From JAPWJZ01 sp964575605 (GTDB lineage Bacteria; Pseudomonadota; Alphaproteobacteria; Micavibrionales; UBA2020), in NCBI GenBank assembly GCA_964575605.1, contig CAZNRN010000020.1, positions 1 to 64,000 of the forward strand: a stretch of 64,000 bases of DNA, read 5' to 3'. Below, one piece after another: positions 25,867 through 33,608 of this stretch. The position numbers were made by a program, and so were the translations under genes. How positions within the stretch are numbered: the stretch's first letter is position 1; each line of letters starts with the position of its first letter. The notes beneath the pieces are model-generated. The model did no database searches, was not told the origin of the DNA, and saw only the letters and a program-made list of their open reading frames with translations.

Positions 25867-26424
25867 ATGACCGAGCCTGTCGTCAAAACCTTCGCCCAAT
25901 TCGAGACGTCCAGCTATGGCCGCGGCCCCGCGATTGAAATCGCCGATGTGAAGGACGCCGTCGCCTATGGCATCAAGAACGGCTGCGCGCGCTTTTCGAT
26001 TTACGAGACGACATCGATGACGGTGGGTGGCAAGACGATGTCGAGCGACCCTGAATTCAAGCCGGGCTCATACAAGCTGTTCGTCGATAAAATCATGACG
26101 GCTGCCGATATCGTTGCTTTCTATGACCAGAAAATCGCCGACGACAAATCGGGCAAGGGCCGCGCCAACAAATCGGGGTTCATGGGCGATACGGACGCGC
26201 TCGTGAACCGCCAGATGCGCGACCACTTCAAGGAATATCCGGCAGACAAGCCGTTTTACGACGACCCCTTCGGCCGCGGCGAGGAATTCAGCAGCCTGAA
26301 CGACGGCGATATCGCCTTCAACCGCAAGGGCGAACAGGTCTGGCCCGTCCCCGCCCCTTCCGTCGCCGTCGACCACAAGGTCGCGCCGATGAAGCCGCTG
26401 AAACTGAAAACGCCGAAGCCCTAA
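25867..26424 (+). CDS. Hypothetical protein, 185 residues
   Basis: Start at MTEPVVKTFAQFE, preceded by AACGGAG. A soluble, mixed alpha/beta protein with a Lys-rich C-terminus (PMKPLKLKTPKP). No signal peptide, no recognised motif or family. Its stop overlaps the convergent ogt gene by 4 bp. Confidence 0.65.
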   Translation: MTEPVVKTFAQFETSSYGRGPAIEIADVKDAVAYGIKNGCARFSIYETTSMTVGGKTMSSDPEFKPGSYKLFVDKIMTAADIVAFYDQKIADDKSGKGRANKSGFMGDTDALVNRQMRDHFKEYPADKPFYDDPFGRGEEFSSLNDGDIAFNRKGEQVWPVPAPSVAVDHKVAPMKPLKLKTPKP

Positions 26425-26951
26425 ACGCCCTCGCCTTTCAGCAGCGCTTTTTTCACGGCGGGGCCCCAGCCGTAATTCACCTTTTTACCGTCCTTGTTCA
26501 CCACGCGGTGGCAAGGAACGATAACAGAAACAGTGTTGCGCCCGACGGCGGAGCCGACCGCCCGCATGGCGGAAGGCTTGCGCAGTTTCTTCGCGATATC
26601 GTGATAGGTGCAGGTGCTGCCGGGTTTTATTTTTAGCAGTTCCTTCCAGACCTTCAGCTGGAAGGGCGTGCCGTAGAGCACCAGCGGGATGCTGAGTTTA
26701 TCCATGTTATCCGGCCAGATCTTCGCGATTTCGGCGGCCGTCCTTTTGGTCAGTTTCTGGTCTTCAATCAGGTTCGCACCCGGCCAGTAGGAAGCAAATT
26801 TATCGTAGGGGCAATTGATGCCGAGCCAGCAGAGCCCCTCGGCGGTCAATCCCACCATGATTTTCCCCACGGGAAACGGGTGTTCGCCCCAGACGATGGT
26901 CAGGTTGCGCCCGCGCCTGGTTTTGGGCATCGCTTTGGTGATGACTTTCAT
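26421..26951 (-). CDS. ogt: Methylated-DNA--protein-cysteine methyltransferase
   Basis: Suicide repair protein that transfers the alkyl group of O6-alkylguanine to its own cysteine. The acceptor site PCHRV is present (VSVIVPCHRVVNKDGKKVNYGWG), preceded by the DNA-binding helix MRAVGSAVGRN and the arginine finger. The length (176 residues) fits the short Ogt/MGMT class rather than the bifunctional Ada. It is divergent from nth, another repair gene, 38 bp away. The symbol ogt is chosen by length and could equally be written mgt. Confidence 0.92.
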   Translation of the reverse strand: MKVITKAMPKTRRGRNLTIVWGEHPFPVGKIMVGLTAEGLCWLGINCPYDKFASYWPGANLIEDQKLTKRTAAEIAKIWPDNMDKLSIPLVLYGTPFQLKVWKELLKIKPGSTCTYHDIAKKLRKPSAMRAVGSAVGRNTVSVIVPCHRVVNKDGKKVNYGWGPAVKKALLKGEGV

Positions 26952-26989
26952 GCGCCAACTCCCTATAAAATGATAACGGAAGTTAACGC

Positions 26990-27631
26990 ATGACCCCCGA
27001 CAAAGTCGAACAGTTTTTCGCGCGGCTGAAAAAACAGAACCCCGAGCCCCAGGGGGAACTGGAATACACCAATGCCTATACGCTCCTGGTGGCGGTCGTG
27101 CTGTCGGCGCAGGCGACCGATACGGGCGTGAACAAGGCGACGCGCGCGCTGTTCGGGAAAGTTTCCACGCCGTGCGAGATGGTCGACCTCGGCCTCGACC
27201 GCCTGAAAGATTATATCAAGACCATCGGGCTTTATAACGGCAAGGCGAAAAACGTCATCGCGCTCTCCGAAATCCTCGTGAACGAGCACGAGGGCGAGGT
27301 GCCGCAGTCGATGGAGGAGCTTATCAAACTGCCGGGCGTCGGGCGCAAGACGGCGAACGTGGTCCTCAACATCGCCTTCGGCCAACCGACGATTGCGGTC
27401 GACACACACCTCTTCCGCGTCGGCAACCGCACGGGGCTTGCCCCCGGAAAAACGCCCGAGCAAGTGGAGGAAAAGCTGTTAAAAGTCGTACCGAAAAAAT
27501 ACCTGCGCCATGCGCATACGTGGTTAATCCTGCACGGCCGCTATACCTGCAAGGCGCGCGTGCCCTTATGCCCGACATGCCCCGTAAAAGACCTCTGCGG
27601 CTATAAAATGAAAACGGTTTTGGGCGGTTAG
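26990..27631 (+). CDS. nth: Endonuclease III
   Basis: Bifunctional DNA glycosylase/AP lyase for oxidised pyrimidines. The helix-hairpin-helix LPGVGRKTANVVLNIAFGQPTIAVDTHLFRV holds the catalytic Lys and Asp, and the C-terminal CKARVPLCPTCPVKDLC provides the four ligands of the [4Fe-4S] cluster with the usual C-x6-C-x2-C-x5-C spacing. The 213-residue length is typical. It overlaps the convergent gene at 27628 by 4 bp. Confidence 0.97.
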   Translation: MTPDKVEQFFARLKKQNPEPQGELEYTNAYTLLVAVVLSAQATDTGVNKATRALFGKVSTPCEMVDLGLDRLKDYIKTIGLYNGKAKNVIALSEILVNEHEGEVPQSMEELIKLPGVGRKTANVVLNIAFGQPTIAVDTHLFRVGNRTGLAPGKTPEQVEEKLLKVVPKKYLRHAHTWLILHGRYTCKARVPLCPTCPVKDLCGYKMKTVLGG

Positions 27632-28722
27632 GCGAGGATCGAGAGGCCGTTACGGCGCAGGGTCCGGCCCTTGTCGCGCAGCTGTTCGGGCGGCAGGCCG
27701 TCGGCGTAAAGGCCTTCGCGCAATTTGAATTCGCCTTCCTTGCCCGCGTTCAATCTATCCTCGACAAATTGCTCCACCGCCTTTTTGAAGGCTTCGTTGG
27801 GCAGGCCGTAGCTTTTGTTCATCGCGAAAACTTCGGGCCGGCTGCCATCCTCGCCGCGCAGATATTTCACCGCCGACCGGAAGGCGCATTTAATCCCCTG
27901 CTGCGCATAGGGCTTGATGACGATGCGGGCCAGCGGGTCGACGATATCGGGGTCTTTTTCCGAGACCAGATAGGCAACCAGCGCGCCCTGCCGCACGTCT
28001 TCGGGCACATAGGGCGTGAAATTCATGCCGCCCGAACCCATGCAGGACGACCAGGCGCGGCCCGTGGCCATGGTGGCGATATCGTCGGGGTTGCGCGAGA
28101 TAACAGCCAGCAGCGAGGGCGCTGCACGCGAAGGATCAACGCGGAATTTTTCCTTCAGCCTTTCGTTGTCCTTCAGCAGCTTGCCGATCTTGAATTGCTG
28201 CTTGCCGGCGGCGTCGGTGGCATAGCCGCCCGCGTAATCGACCATGCGGTAGCCCGCGCGGGTGAGCCATTGATCGATTTCTTTTTCCGTTTCGCCCTGC
28301 GCGCCGGCTTTGATGCGCAGGTACAGGCGCTCCTCGCCCGCGAAGGCGTTCTTGACCGCTTCGTCCTCGTGCCGTTTTGCGGCGGCGGCGGCCACGCGGG
28401 CCTTTTGGTAACCGGCCAGCTGCGGCGAAGGATACTGCGTCACATCGGGCATGCCGACATGCAGGGTTTTATCGTAGTCGATGCGGCGGCGCTCGGCCTC
28501 GTTCACGCCACTGGATGCTACGGCCGCGAGATCGTCGGGTTTCAGTTCGATGCCCTTGTGGCGGGCCGCGACGATCAGGTCTTTCAGCGCGGGCAGCAGG
28601 CCGGGATTTGTATTGCCTGCGGGGATGGCCTTTTGCGCCTTGGCCGTCAGCTCGGCGTCGAAGGCGGCGCGCAGCTGGCGCACCTCTTGGGGTGACAGGA
28701 CTTCGTAGACAGTGTCGTTCAT
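27628..28722 (-). CDS. Hypothetical protein with conserved-looking WSSCM segment
   Basis: I chose the ATG at 28722 (MNDTVYEVLSPQE) because the promoter at 28766-28794 would start transcription near 28759, downstream of the earlier in-frame TTG at 28776. The 364-residue protein is soluble with an Ala-rich helical first half. The second half carries the compact segment ATGRAWSSCMGSGGMN, then GALVAYLVSEKDPDIVDPLARIVIKPY, which looks like an enzyme core with a possible catalytic Cys. I do not recognise the family. Its promoter carries the same TTGACATAA block as the ankyrin genes. Confidence 0.75.
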   Translation of the reverse strand: MNDTVYEVLSPQEVRQLRAAFDAELTAKAQKAIPAGNTNPGLLPALKDLIVAARHKGIELKPDDLAAVASSGVNEAERRRIDYDKTLHVGMPDVTQYPSPQLAGYQKARVAAAAAKRHEDEAVKNAFAGEERLYLRIKAGAQGETEKEIDQWLTRAGYRMVDYAGGYATDAAGKQQFKIGKLLKDNERLKEKFRVDPSRAAPSLLAVISRNPDDIATMATGRAWSSCMGSGGMNFTPYVPEDVRQGALVAYLVSEKDPDIVDPLARIVIKPYAQQGIKCAFRSAVKYLRGEDGSRPEVFAMNKSYGLPNEAFKKAVEQFVEDRLNAGKEGEFKLREGLYADGLPPEQLRDKGRTLRRNGLSILA

Positions 28723-28765
28723 ACGCCGAGATGGGCCTGCAGGGCTAAGGGTTAAGCCTGCAGGA

Positions 28766-28794
28766 AGATTAGCCAATTTATATTGTTATGTCAA
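28766..28794 (-). promoter_or_regulatory. Promoter of the WSSCM-protein gene
   Basis: Minus-strand TTGACA (28789-28794), 17-bp spacer, TAATCT (28766-28771). The TTGACATAACAA block matches the J-domain gene promoter. The leader then contains CCTGCAGG repeats in inverted arrangement (28735-28765). Confidence 0.6.
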
Positions 28795-28808
28795 ATAAAA
28801 AGGCGCAC

Positions 28809-29417
28809 TCAGAGCGCAATCTTTTTCAGGCAGCGGCGCTGGTGGCGCATGCTGGCGCGGCTGTCGTTCGCGGGCGTGCCGGGGACGAGGTCGCCTTTCA
28901 GGCGGTAGTCGACATAGGCCACGCTGCTCTCGTTCGGGTGGCTCTTGTCGTCATAGAAATAGAAATCCACCACACAGCCGTCGCCGCGGTATTGCCAGAT
29001 GCGGGCGTCGGCGTCGCGGCGCTCCATCGTCGGCTTGCCGTACATATAGACGATTTCCTGCTGCGTCAGGCGCGTCAGCACCGAGGGGTCGCCCGACACA
29101 TAGGACTGCGCCCGCGCCACATAGCCCGCGGCGGGTGTATAGCCCGCGTCGCGCGCCAGCGCACGGTCGGGAAAGAGGGCCGAGCGCACGTAATCGACAC
29201 CCGCCTGCATGGCGTTGAGTTCAGCGCTTTCCGTCTTGCAGGAGCCCACCAGCAACATCATCAGCGGCACCAGCGTCAACCCGATGCGCGTGATGCGCGC
29301 CGCGTTGCGGCGGGTCTCCTGGTAGAGGCCCATGAAAGCGCCGTCGACCGCATCGACCAGCAGGCCGGCGGGGTCAAACCCTTTCAACTCCTTGAATTTC
29401 AAGGCTGTTTTAACCAA
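28809..29417 (-). CDS. BamE/SmpA-OmlA-like protein, probable membrane or lipoprotein
   Basis: A 202-residue protein with one hydrophobic segment (LTLVPLMMLLVGSC). The C-terminal part, TQQEIVYMYGKPTMERRDADARIWQYRGDGCVVDFYFYDD, matches the pattern of small SmpA/OmlA (BamE)-like proteins (helix, G-K/R-P, W-x-Y). VGSC resembles a lipobox, but it lies about 60 residues from the annotated start; a start at the internal Met29 (MGLYQETRRN) would make a more normal lipoprotein signal. It is followed by the bactofilin gene upstream with no gap (stop at 29418). Confidence 0.65.
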   Translation of the reverse strand: MVKTALKFKELKGFDPAGLLVDAVDGAFMGLYQETRRNAARITRIGLTLVPLMMLLVGSCKTESAELNAMQAGVDYVRSALFPDRALARDAGYTPAAGYVARAQSYVSGDPSVLTRLTQQEIVYMYGKPTMERRDADARIWQYRGDGCVVDFYFYDDKSHPNESSVAYVDYRLKGDLVPGTPANDSRASMRHQRRCLKKIAL

Positions 29418-29957
29418 TTAATACCCGATCGCCCGGCGGAATACTTTGGGGCGCTCCTCTGACGTTTCCTCAGACGAAGCGGTCGTCGCTTCGCTGTTAT
29501 CATTGGTCTGGACGATGGCAATCGGTTGCGCCACTTCGGCGGCGACAGGCGACAGCACCAGCAGCTGGCCTTCGATGCGGGAGCCAGCTTCGGCTTCCAG
29601 CGTGCCGTATTCGATCTCGCCATAGACGCGGCCGGTCGCTTTCACGATCAGGCGGCCATGGACTTTAATCTTGCCTTCGACGCGGCCCGCCACGATGGCG
29701 TCCTGTACTTCGGCTGAACCTGCGAAATAACCGCTTTCCAGCACGTCGATACGGCGCGCCTGGAAGGCCTGCGCCTGCACCGTGCCCTCGACGACCAGAT
29801 GGTCGCAGGAAGCGATGTCGCCGTTGAGAGTGATGTCGCGGCCGACAGTCAGGCGGCGGCCTTCGTCCTGCGGCGAGGCATAGCCGGAAAGGCCCGCGCT
29901 CATCATGCTCTGATGACCCGGAATGTCACTGCGAATGGTTTTCTTTTCGACTGTCAT
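29418..29957 (-). CDS. Bactofilin (polymer-forming cytoskeletal protein)
   Basis: A 179-residue bactofilin. Start chosen at MTVEKKTIRSD, which has GAGG upstream; the longer frame is improbable. The core is the regular right-handed beta-helix of short repeats: GRDITLNGDIASCDHLVVEGTVQA, GYFAGSAEVQDAIVAGRVEGKIKVHGRLIVKATGRVYGEIEYGTLEAEAGSRIEGQL. Bactofilins form non-polar filaments that localise cell-wall enzymes. The C-terminal tail is Ser/Thr/Glu-rich. It is adjacent to the BamE-like gene, with which it probably forms an operon. Confidence 0.93.
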   Translation of the reverse strand: MTVEKKTIRSDIPGHQSMMSAGLSGYASPQDEGRRLTVGRDITLNGDIASCDHLVVEGTVQAQAFQARRIDVLESGYFAGSAEVQDAIVAGRVEGKIKVHGRLIVKATGRVYGEIEYGTLEAEAGSRIEGQLLVLSPVAAEVAQPIAIVQTNDNSEATTASSEETSEERPKVFRRAIGY

Positions 29958-30299
29958 GTGTGCCTCGTATTTTAAAGCGGCTATCCTGTTTGCCAACACA
30001 AAAACGCTTTGATTAAGGATTATGTATTCAGGCTCAGGGAACGCAGATTTATAGCACAACGGCAGTTTGGGAAGAGATATTTATCCACCATTATCCATAA
30101 TCCAATTTAAGGGGTGTGGGATATCAAGGGGGTGGCGGTTTCGCCAAGGGGTTAGGCCACGGGGATTTTAATTACATAATGTCGAGTTTCGGCGCGGGTG
30201 TGCGCGGGGTTTGAACGGGTGATACGAATCGGGTTGGCGGGTGTGGCTTCTGAGTCACGCGCCGACCCCCGCAGCAAGCGGACGGTTCGATAACCCTTC
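29958..30299. other. Intergenic region between bactofilin and phhA
   Basis: About 340 bp without a supportable gene. It is GT-rich in the middle with several short self-complementary segments, but no clean terminator with a T-run and no tRNA could be found. A short open frame on the minus strand (30152-30388) overlaps the end of phhA and has no ribosome binding site. Confidence 0.4.
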
Positions 30300-31205
30300 T
30301 CACGTTGTGTTGCGGGATAGCCTGCGTTTGTCGGCCTCGATGGCGTAAAGCCCTGTGCCCTTGTGAACAAAAACATCGCCTTCGACAATCTCTCCCGCTT
30401 CGTATTCGGCCTGCCCCTTCAGCGCCGCGTAGATGGGCGTAAAGTCTTCGCGGGTTTCGTTGAAAAGCTGCTCGAAACTGTCGATGACGAAATAGTTGTC
30501 CTGAAAATCGTCTATCTGATAATGGGTCTGGAGCATCCGCTCGCGGTCGAATCTAATCCGGTGCGGGGAGCAGCTTTCAAGGCTGAACACGGCCTCCTGC
30601 GGTGACGATAAAATACCGGCGCCGTATATCCGCAGCCCCTGCGGCTCCTGTATCAGGCCGAATTCAACGGTATACCAGTAAAGCCTGGAAATCTTGTCCA
30701 CCATCCCGAGCTTGGCCGCCTTCAGCCCGCCCTGCCCGTATTCCTGCATGTAACTCGCGAACACCGGATCCGCGAGCAACGGGATATGCCCGAAAAGGTC
30801 GTGGAACACATCGGGCTCCTGGATGTAATCCAGCTGCCCGGCCGAGCGGATGAAGTTCCCGATGGGAAACCGCCGGTTGGCGAGGAGTTCGAAAAACGGC
30901 TCTTCGGGGATAAGGCCCGGCACCGGCACCGCCTGCCAACCAGTGCGGCTTTTCAGTATCTGGTTCACCTCGGCAATATCAGGGACCTTATCCTGCCGGA
31001 TGCCCAGCGTCGACAATGAATCCATGAACAGGCTGATGGCGCGGCCGGGCAGGACGCCCAGCTGGCGTTTATAAAGGGTACGCCAGATTTCATGTTCCTC
31101 CGCGGTCCAGTCCTTTTGCGCCGTGCAAAAGAAATCGAGGTTACCGGGCGTCCAGCCCTGCGCGGGCGTGAAGTGGTAAGCCGTGTTCAGGCCTTTGTCT
31201 TCCAT
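30300..31205 (-). CDS. phhA: Phenylalanine 4-monooxygenase
   Basis: Pterin-dependent non-haem iron hydroxylase, Phe to Tyr. Start at MEDKGLNTAYHF, preceded by TAGGAGC. The protein has 301 residues, and the iron ligands are His135 and His140 in DVFHDLFGHIPLL and Glu181 in YWYTVEFGL. It is the third gene of a cluster hpd-hmgA-phhA (28 bp after hmgA). folE, which makes the precursor of tetrahydropterins, is at 39659 but not linked. The short distance and common strand support one operon for aromatic amino-acid breakdown. Confidence 0.96.
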   Translation of the reverse strand: MEDKGLNTAYHFTPAQGWTPGNLDFFCTAQKDWTAEEHEIWRTLYKRQLGVLPGRAISLFMDSLSTLGIRQDKVPDIAEVNQILKSRTGWQAVPVPGLIPEEPFFELLANRRFPIGNFIRSAGQLDYIQEPDVFHDLFGHIPLLADPVFASYMQEYGQGGLKAAKLGMVDKISRLYWYTVEFGLIQEPQGLRIYGAGILSSPQEAVFSLESCSPHRIRFDRERMLQTHYQIDDFQDNYFVIDSFEQLFNETREDFTPIYAALKGQAEYEAGEIVEGDVFVHKGTGLYAIEADKRRLSRNTT

Positions 31206-31233
31206 CGGTTTTGCTCCTATGCCGGCAATGCCG

Positions 31234-32376
31234 TCACGCGGCCGCCGCACCTTCTTTAGCCTTCCATGTATTGACGTAGTCTTTCCATTCGACGGACCTT
31301 GCATGATCGGTAATCGCAAGCGCGTCCCGCGTGTCAATCATCACCGCCACTTCATCAGTCATTTTCCCTGCATTGCCCTCGGCCGCAAGAAACGCTTTCG
31401 GATGGGGGCCATGGGGAAAGCCGCAGGGGTGCAGGGTGCACATGCCCGGCTTGATGTTGTCGCGGCTGAAAAACTTCCCGCGATGATAGAACAAAAACTC
31501 GTCGTAATCGTCGTTGCTGTGGAAAAATGGCAGCTTCAGCGCGTCAGGAGCGCTTTCCATGGGCCGCGGCACGAAGGTGCAGACCACGAAGCCGTCAGCG
31601 ACGAAAGTGATATGGGCCGACGGGGGGAGGTGATAGCTATGGCTCATTAGGGGGCGGATATCGCGCCAGTTGAGCCGCACGACGCTAAGGTCGCCTTTCC
31701 AGCCGACGGCGTCCAGCGGATTGAAGGGATAGGTGATGGTGGTCACGTCGCCCAGTCGCTTCACCAACACTTTCCATCTGTCTTCGTTCTGCTGCGCCTT
31801 GAATTTTTCATCGATACGCGGCACGGCCAGCACCGCGGGATCAAAAATGGCATGGCGGCCCGCAATCCCCTTGTTCGGCAGCATAAAACTGCCGTTCGTG
31901 GCCTCGACAAGCAGGATTTGCGTATGGGCCGAAGGCGCAAGCCGCCACATGGCGCTGCGGGGCACGACCAAATAGTCCCCTTCGGAATATTCGAGATGCC
32001 CGAAATCGCAGAAGAAATCACCCGAACCCTTGTGAACGAACAACAGCCAGTCGCCGTCGCCGTTTCGCACCAGGTAGTCCATGGGCTTGTCGCAGGACCA
32101 CATTGAAATCCGGCATTTTGCGTTTTCCATGACGGGCTTGACGGAAAAAGGCGTGGTTTCTTCCTGCGCCAGCGCGAGCAGGTCAAAAGCGCTGGGCCGA
32201 AGCGGGCCGTCGAAATCGATCCAGCCGGTGGGCGGATGTTTGTGGAACAGGTGCGTCGCAGGGCCGAAAAAGCCTTCGCGCCCCATTTCACGCTCGTAGG
32301 TGCCCTTGGGAAGGTCGCAATGCGCCTGGCGGCTGGCGTTGCCTTCGACGTGCTGGAAGGAAATCCATTCTCTCAT
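31234..32376 (-). CDS. hmgA: Homogentisate 1,2-dioxygenase
   Basis: Opens the ring of homogentisate to maleylacetoacetate. Start at MREWISFQHVEGN (GAGG upstream), giving 380 residues, the shorter bacterial form rather than the ~430-residue type. Cupin features include DFGHLEYSEGDYLVVPRSAMWRL and the metal-binding end FSRDNIKPGMCTLHPCGFPHGPHPKAF with its histidines. It is located 10 bp after hpd and 28 bp before phhA on the same strand. maiA and fahA, the next steps, are not in the window. Confidence 0.9.
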   Translation of the reverse strand: MREWISFQHVEGNASRQAHCDLPKGTYEREMGREGFFGPATHLFHKHPPTGWIDFDGPLRPSAFDLLALAQEETTPFSVKPVMENAKCRISMWSCDKPMDYLVRNGDGDWLLFVHKGSGDFFCDFGHLEYSEGDYLVVPRSAMWRLAPSAHTQILLVEATNGSFMLPNKGIAGRHAIFDPAVLAVPRIDEKFKAQQNEDRWKVLVKRLGDVTTITYPFNPLDAVGWKGDLSVVRLNWRDIRPLMSHSYHLPPSAHITFVADGFVVCTFVPRPMESAPDALKLPFFHSNDDYDEFLFYHRGKFFSRDNIKPGMCTLHPCGFPHGPHPKAFLAAEGNAGKMTDEVAVMIDTRDALAITDHARSVEWKDYVNTWKAKEGAAAA

Positions 32377-32386
32377 TTTTAAAACC

Positions 32387-33451
32387 TCATAAACCCGTGG
32401 CCGTGTCGCGCAGGTAACCACGGCGGATCTGGTCAAGCTCGATCGAGTCGAAAAGGGCCTTGAAATTCCCCTCGCCAAAACCCTCGTTGCCCTTTCGCTG
32501 GATAAGCTCGAAGAAAACGGGGCCGATTTCATCCACCGTGAATATCTGCAGCAGGATGCCCTGCCCCTTGGTCGGCGCTCCGTCCATCAGGATGCGCAGG
32601 TCACGCAACCGCGGGATATCTTCGCCATGTCCGGGCACGCGCGTGTCGAGCGCTTCATAATAGGTGTCCGGGGTATCCTGGAACGCGACGCCCAGCGCCT
32701 TCATCTTCTTCACCGTCGTGACGATGTCGCCGGTTTCGAAGGCAACGTGCTGGATTCCCTCGCCATTAAAGCGCTCCAGGAACTCGTTGATCTGCGATTT
32801 CGCATCGGTGCCCTCGTTTAGGGGGATGCGTATCCTACCGCAGGGGCTCGTCATGGCGCGGCTGATAAGCCCGGTCAGCTTGCCTTCGATATTGAAATAG
32901 CGGATTTCGCGGAAACCGAAGACGTCTTCATAAAATTTCCCCCATACAGCCATATTCCCCTTACGCAGGTTATGGGTCAGATGGTCGATATGCGTCAGCC
33001 CCACGCCGAAGGTATCAGGCAAGGGTGAAATAAATTCAAAATCCTGCCCGTAGATATCATCATTATCAACCAGGTAAATCACAGCGCCGTCGACGCTTTC
33101 GATAGCCGGCACCCCAGCGGTGTCGAATGCACCCCCTGCACCAGTGATCGCGCGCGCGCCGCGCTTCAGCGCTTCCTTGTAAGCGAAGCGGGCATCTGCG
33201 ACGCGAAAACCCATGGCGCTTGCGCCGCCCTTGTGTTTATCGCGGAAGGCTGCAGCTCGGCCACCCTGCTCTGCGTTCAGGAGCAGGGTGATGTTTCCCT
33301 GCCGGTACAACAAAATGTCGCGGGACTTGTGGTGCGCGACCTTGGTAAACCCGAATTCACTGAAAAGTTTCGCAAGCTGCGTTGCGTCGCCCGTATATTC
33401 GATAAACTCAAATCCTCGGGTGCCGAGCGGATTGTCGAAGAGATCTGCCAT
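32387..33451 (-). CDS. hpd: 4-hydroxyphenylpyruvate dioxygenase
   Basis: Converts 4-hydroxyphenylpyruvate to homogentisate. The 354-residue protein shows two vicinal-oxygen-chelate halves. The iron ligands are His in GLTHIDHLTHNL, His in GEGIQHVAFETGDI and Glu in GPVFFELIQRKGNEGFGEGNFKALFDSIE. First gene of the Phe/Tyr catabolic cluster. The tyrosine aminotransferase that would connect phhA to hpd is not adjacent. I see no regulator gene (HpdR/AsnC-like) beside it. Confidence 0.96.
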   Translation of the reverse strand: MADLFDNPLGTRGFEFIEYTGDATQLAKLFSEFGFTKVAHHKSRDILLYRQGNITLLLNAEQGGRAAAFRDKHKGGASAMGFRVADARFAYKEALKRGARAITGAGGAFDTAGVPAIESVDGAVIYLVDNDDIYGQDFEFISPLPDTFGVGLTHIDHLTHNLRKGNMAVWGKFYEDVFGFREIRYFNIEGKLTGLISRAMTSPCGRIRIPLNEGTDAKSQINEFLERFNGEGIQHVAFETGDIVTTVKKMKALGVAFQDTPDTYYEALDTRVPGHGEDIPRLRDLRILMDGAPTKGQGILLQIFTVDEIGPVFFELIQRKGNEGFGEGNFKALFDSIELDQIRRGYLRDTATGL

Positions 33452-33608
33452 GGGCTTGAACTCCGGCTATGTTTTTGTGGATATAGCGCAGGATATGCCT
33501 GTGGCCTTCCCCTTCCTTGACTTTTATCAACTCACTCCGGTTAATTTTTCATAGGCGCATAGGCATGCGGCCGGCAGCGCGGCCGGGGGCGCCGGGCTGA
33601 AAACCTGC

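Noticed and set aside
30152..30388. 78-codon minus-strand frame in the bactofilin-phhA gap
   Set aside because: No ribosome binding site, overlaps the end of phhA in another frame, Arg/Thr/Pro-rich composition.
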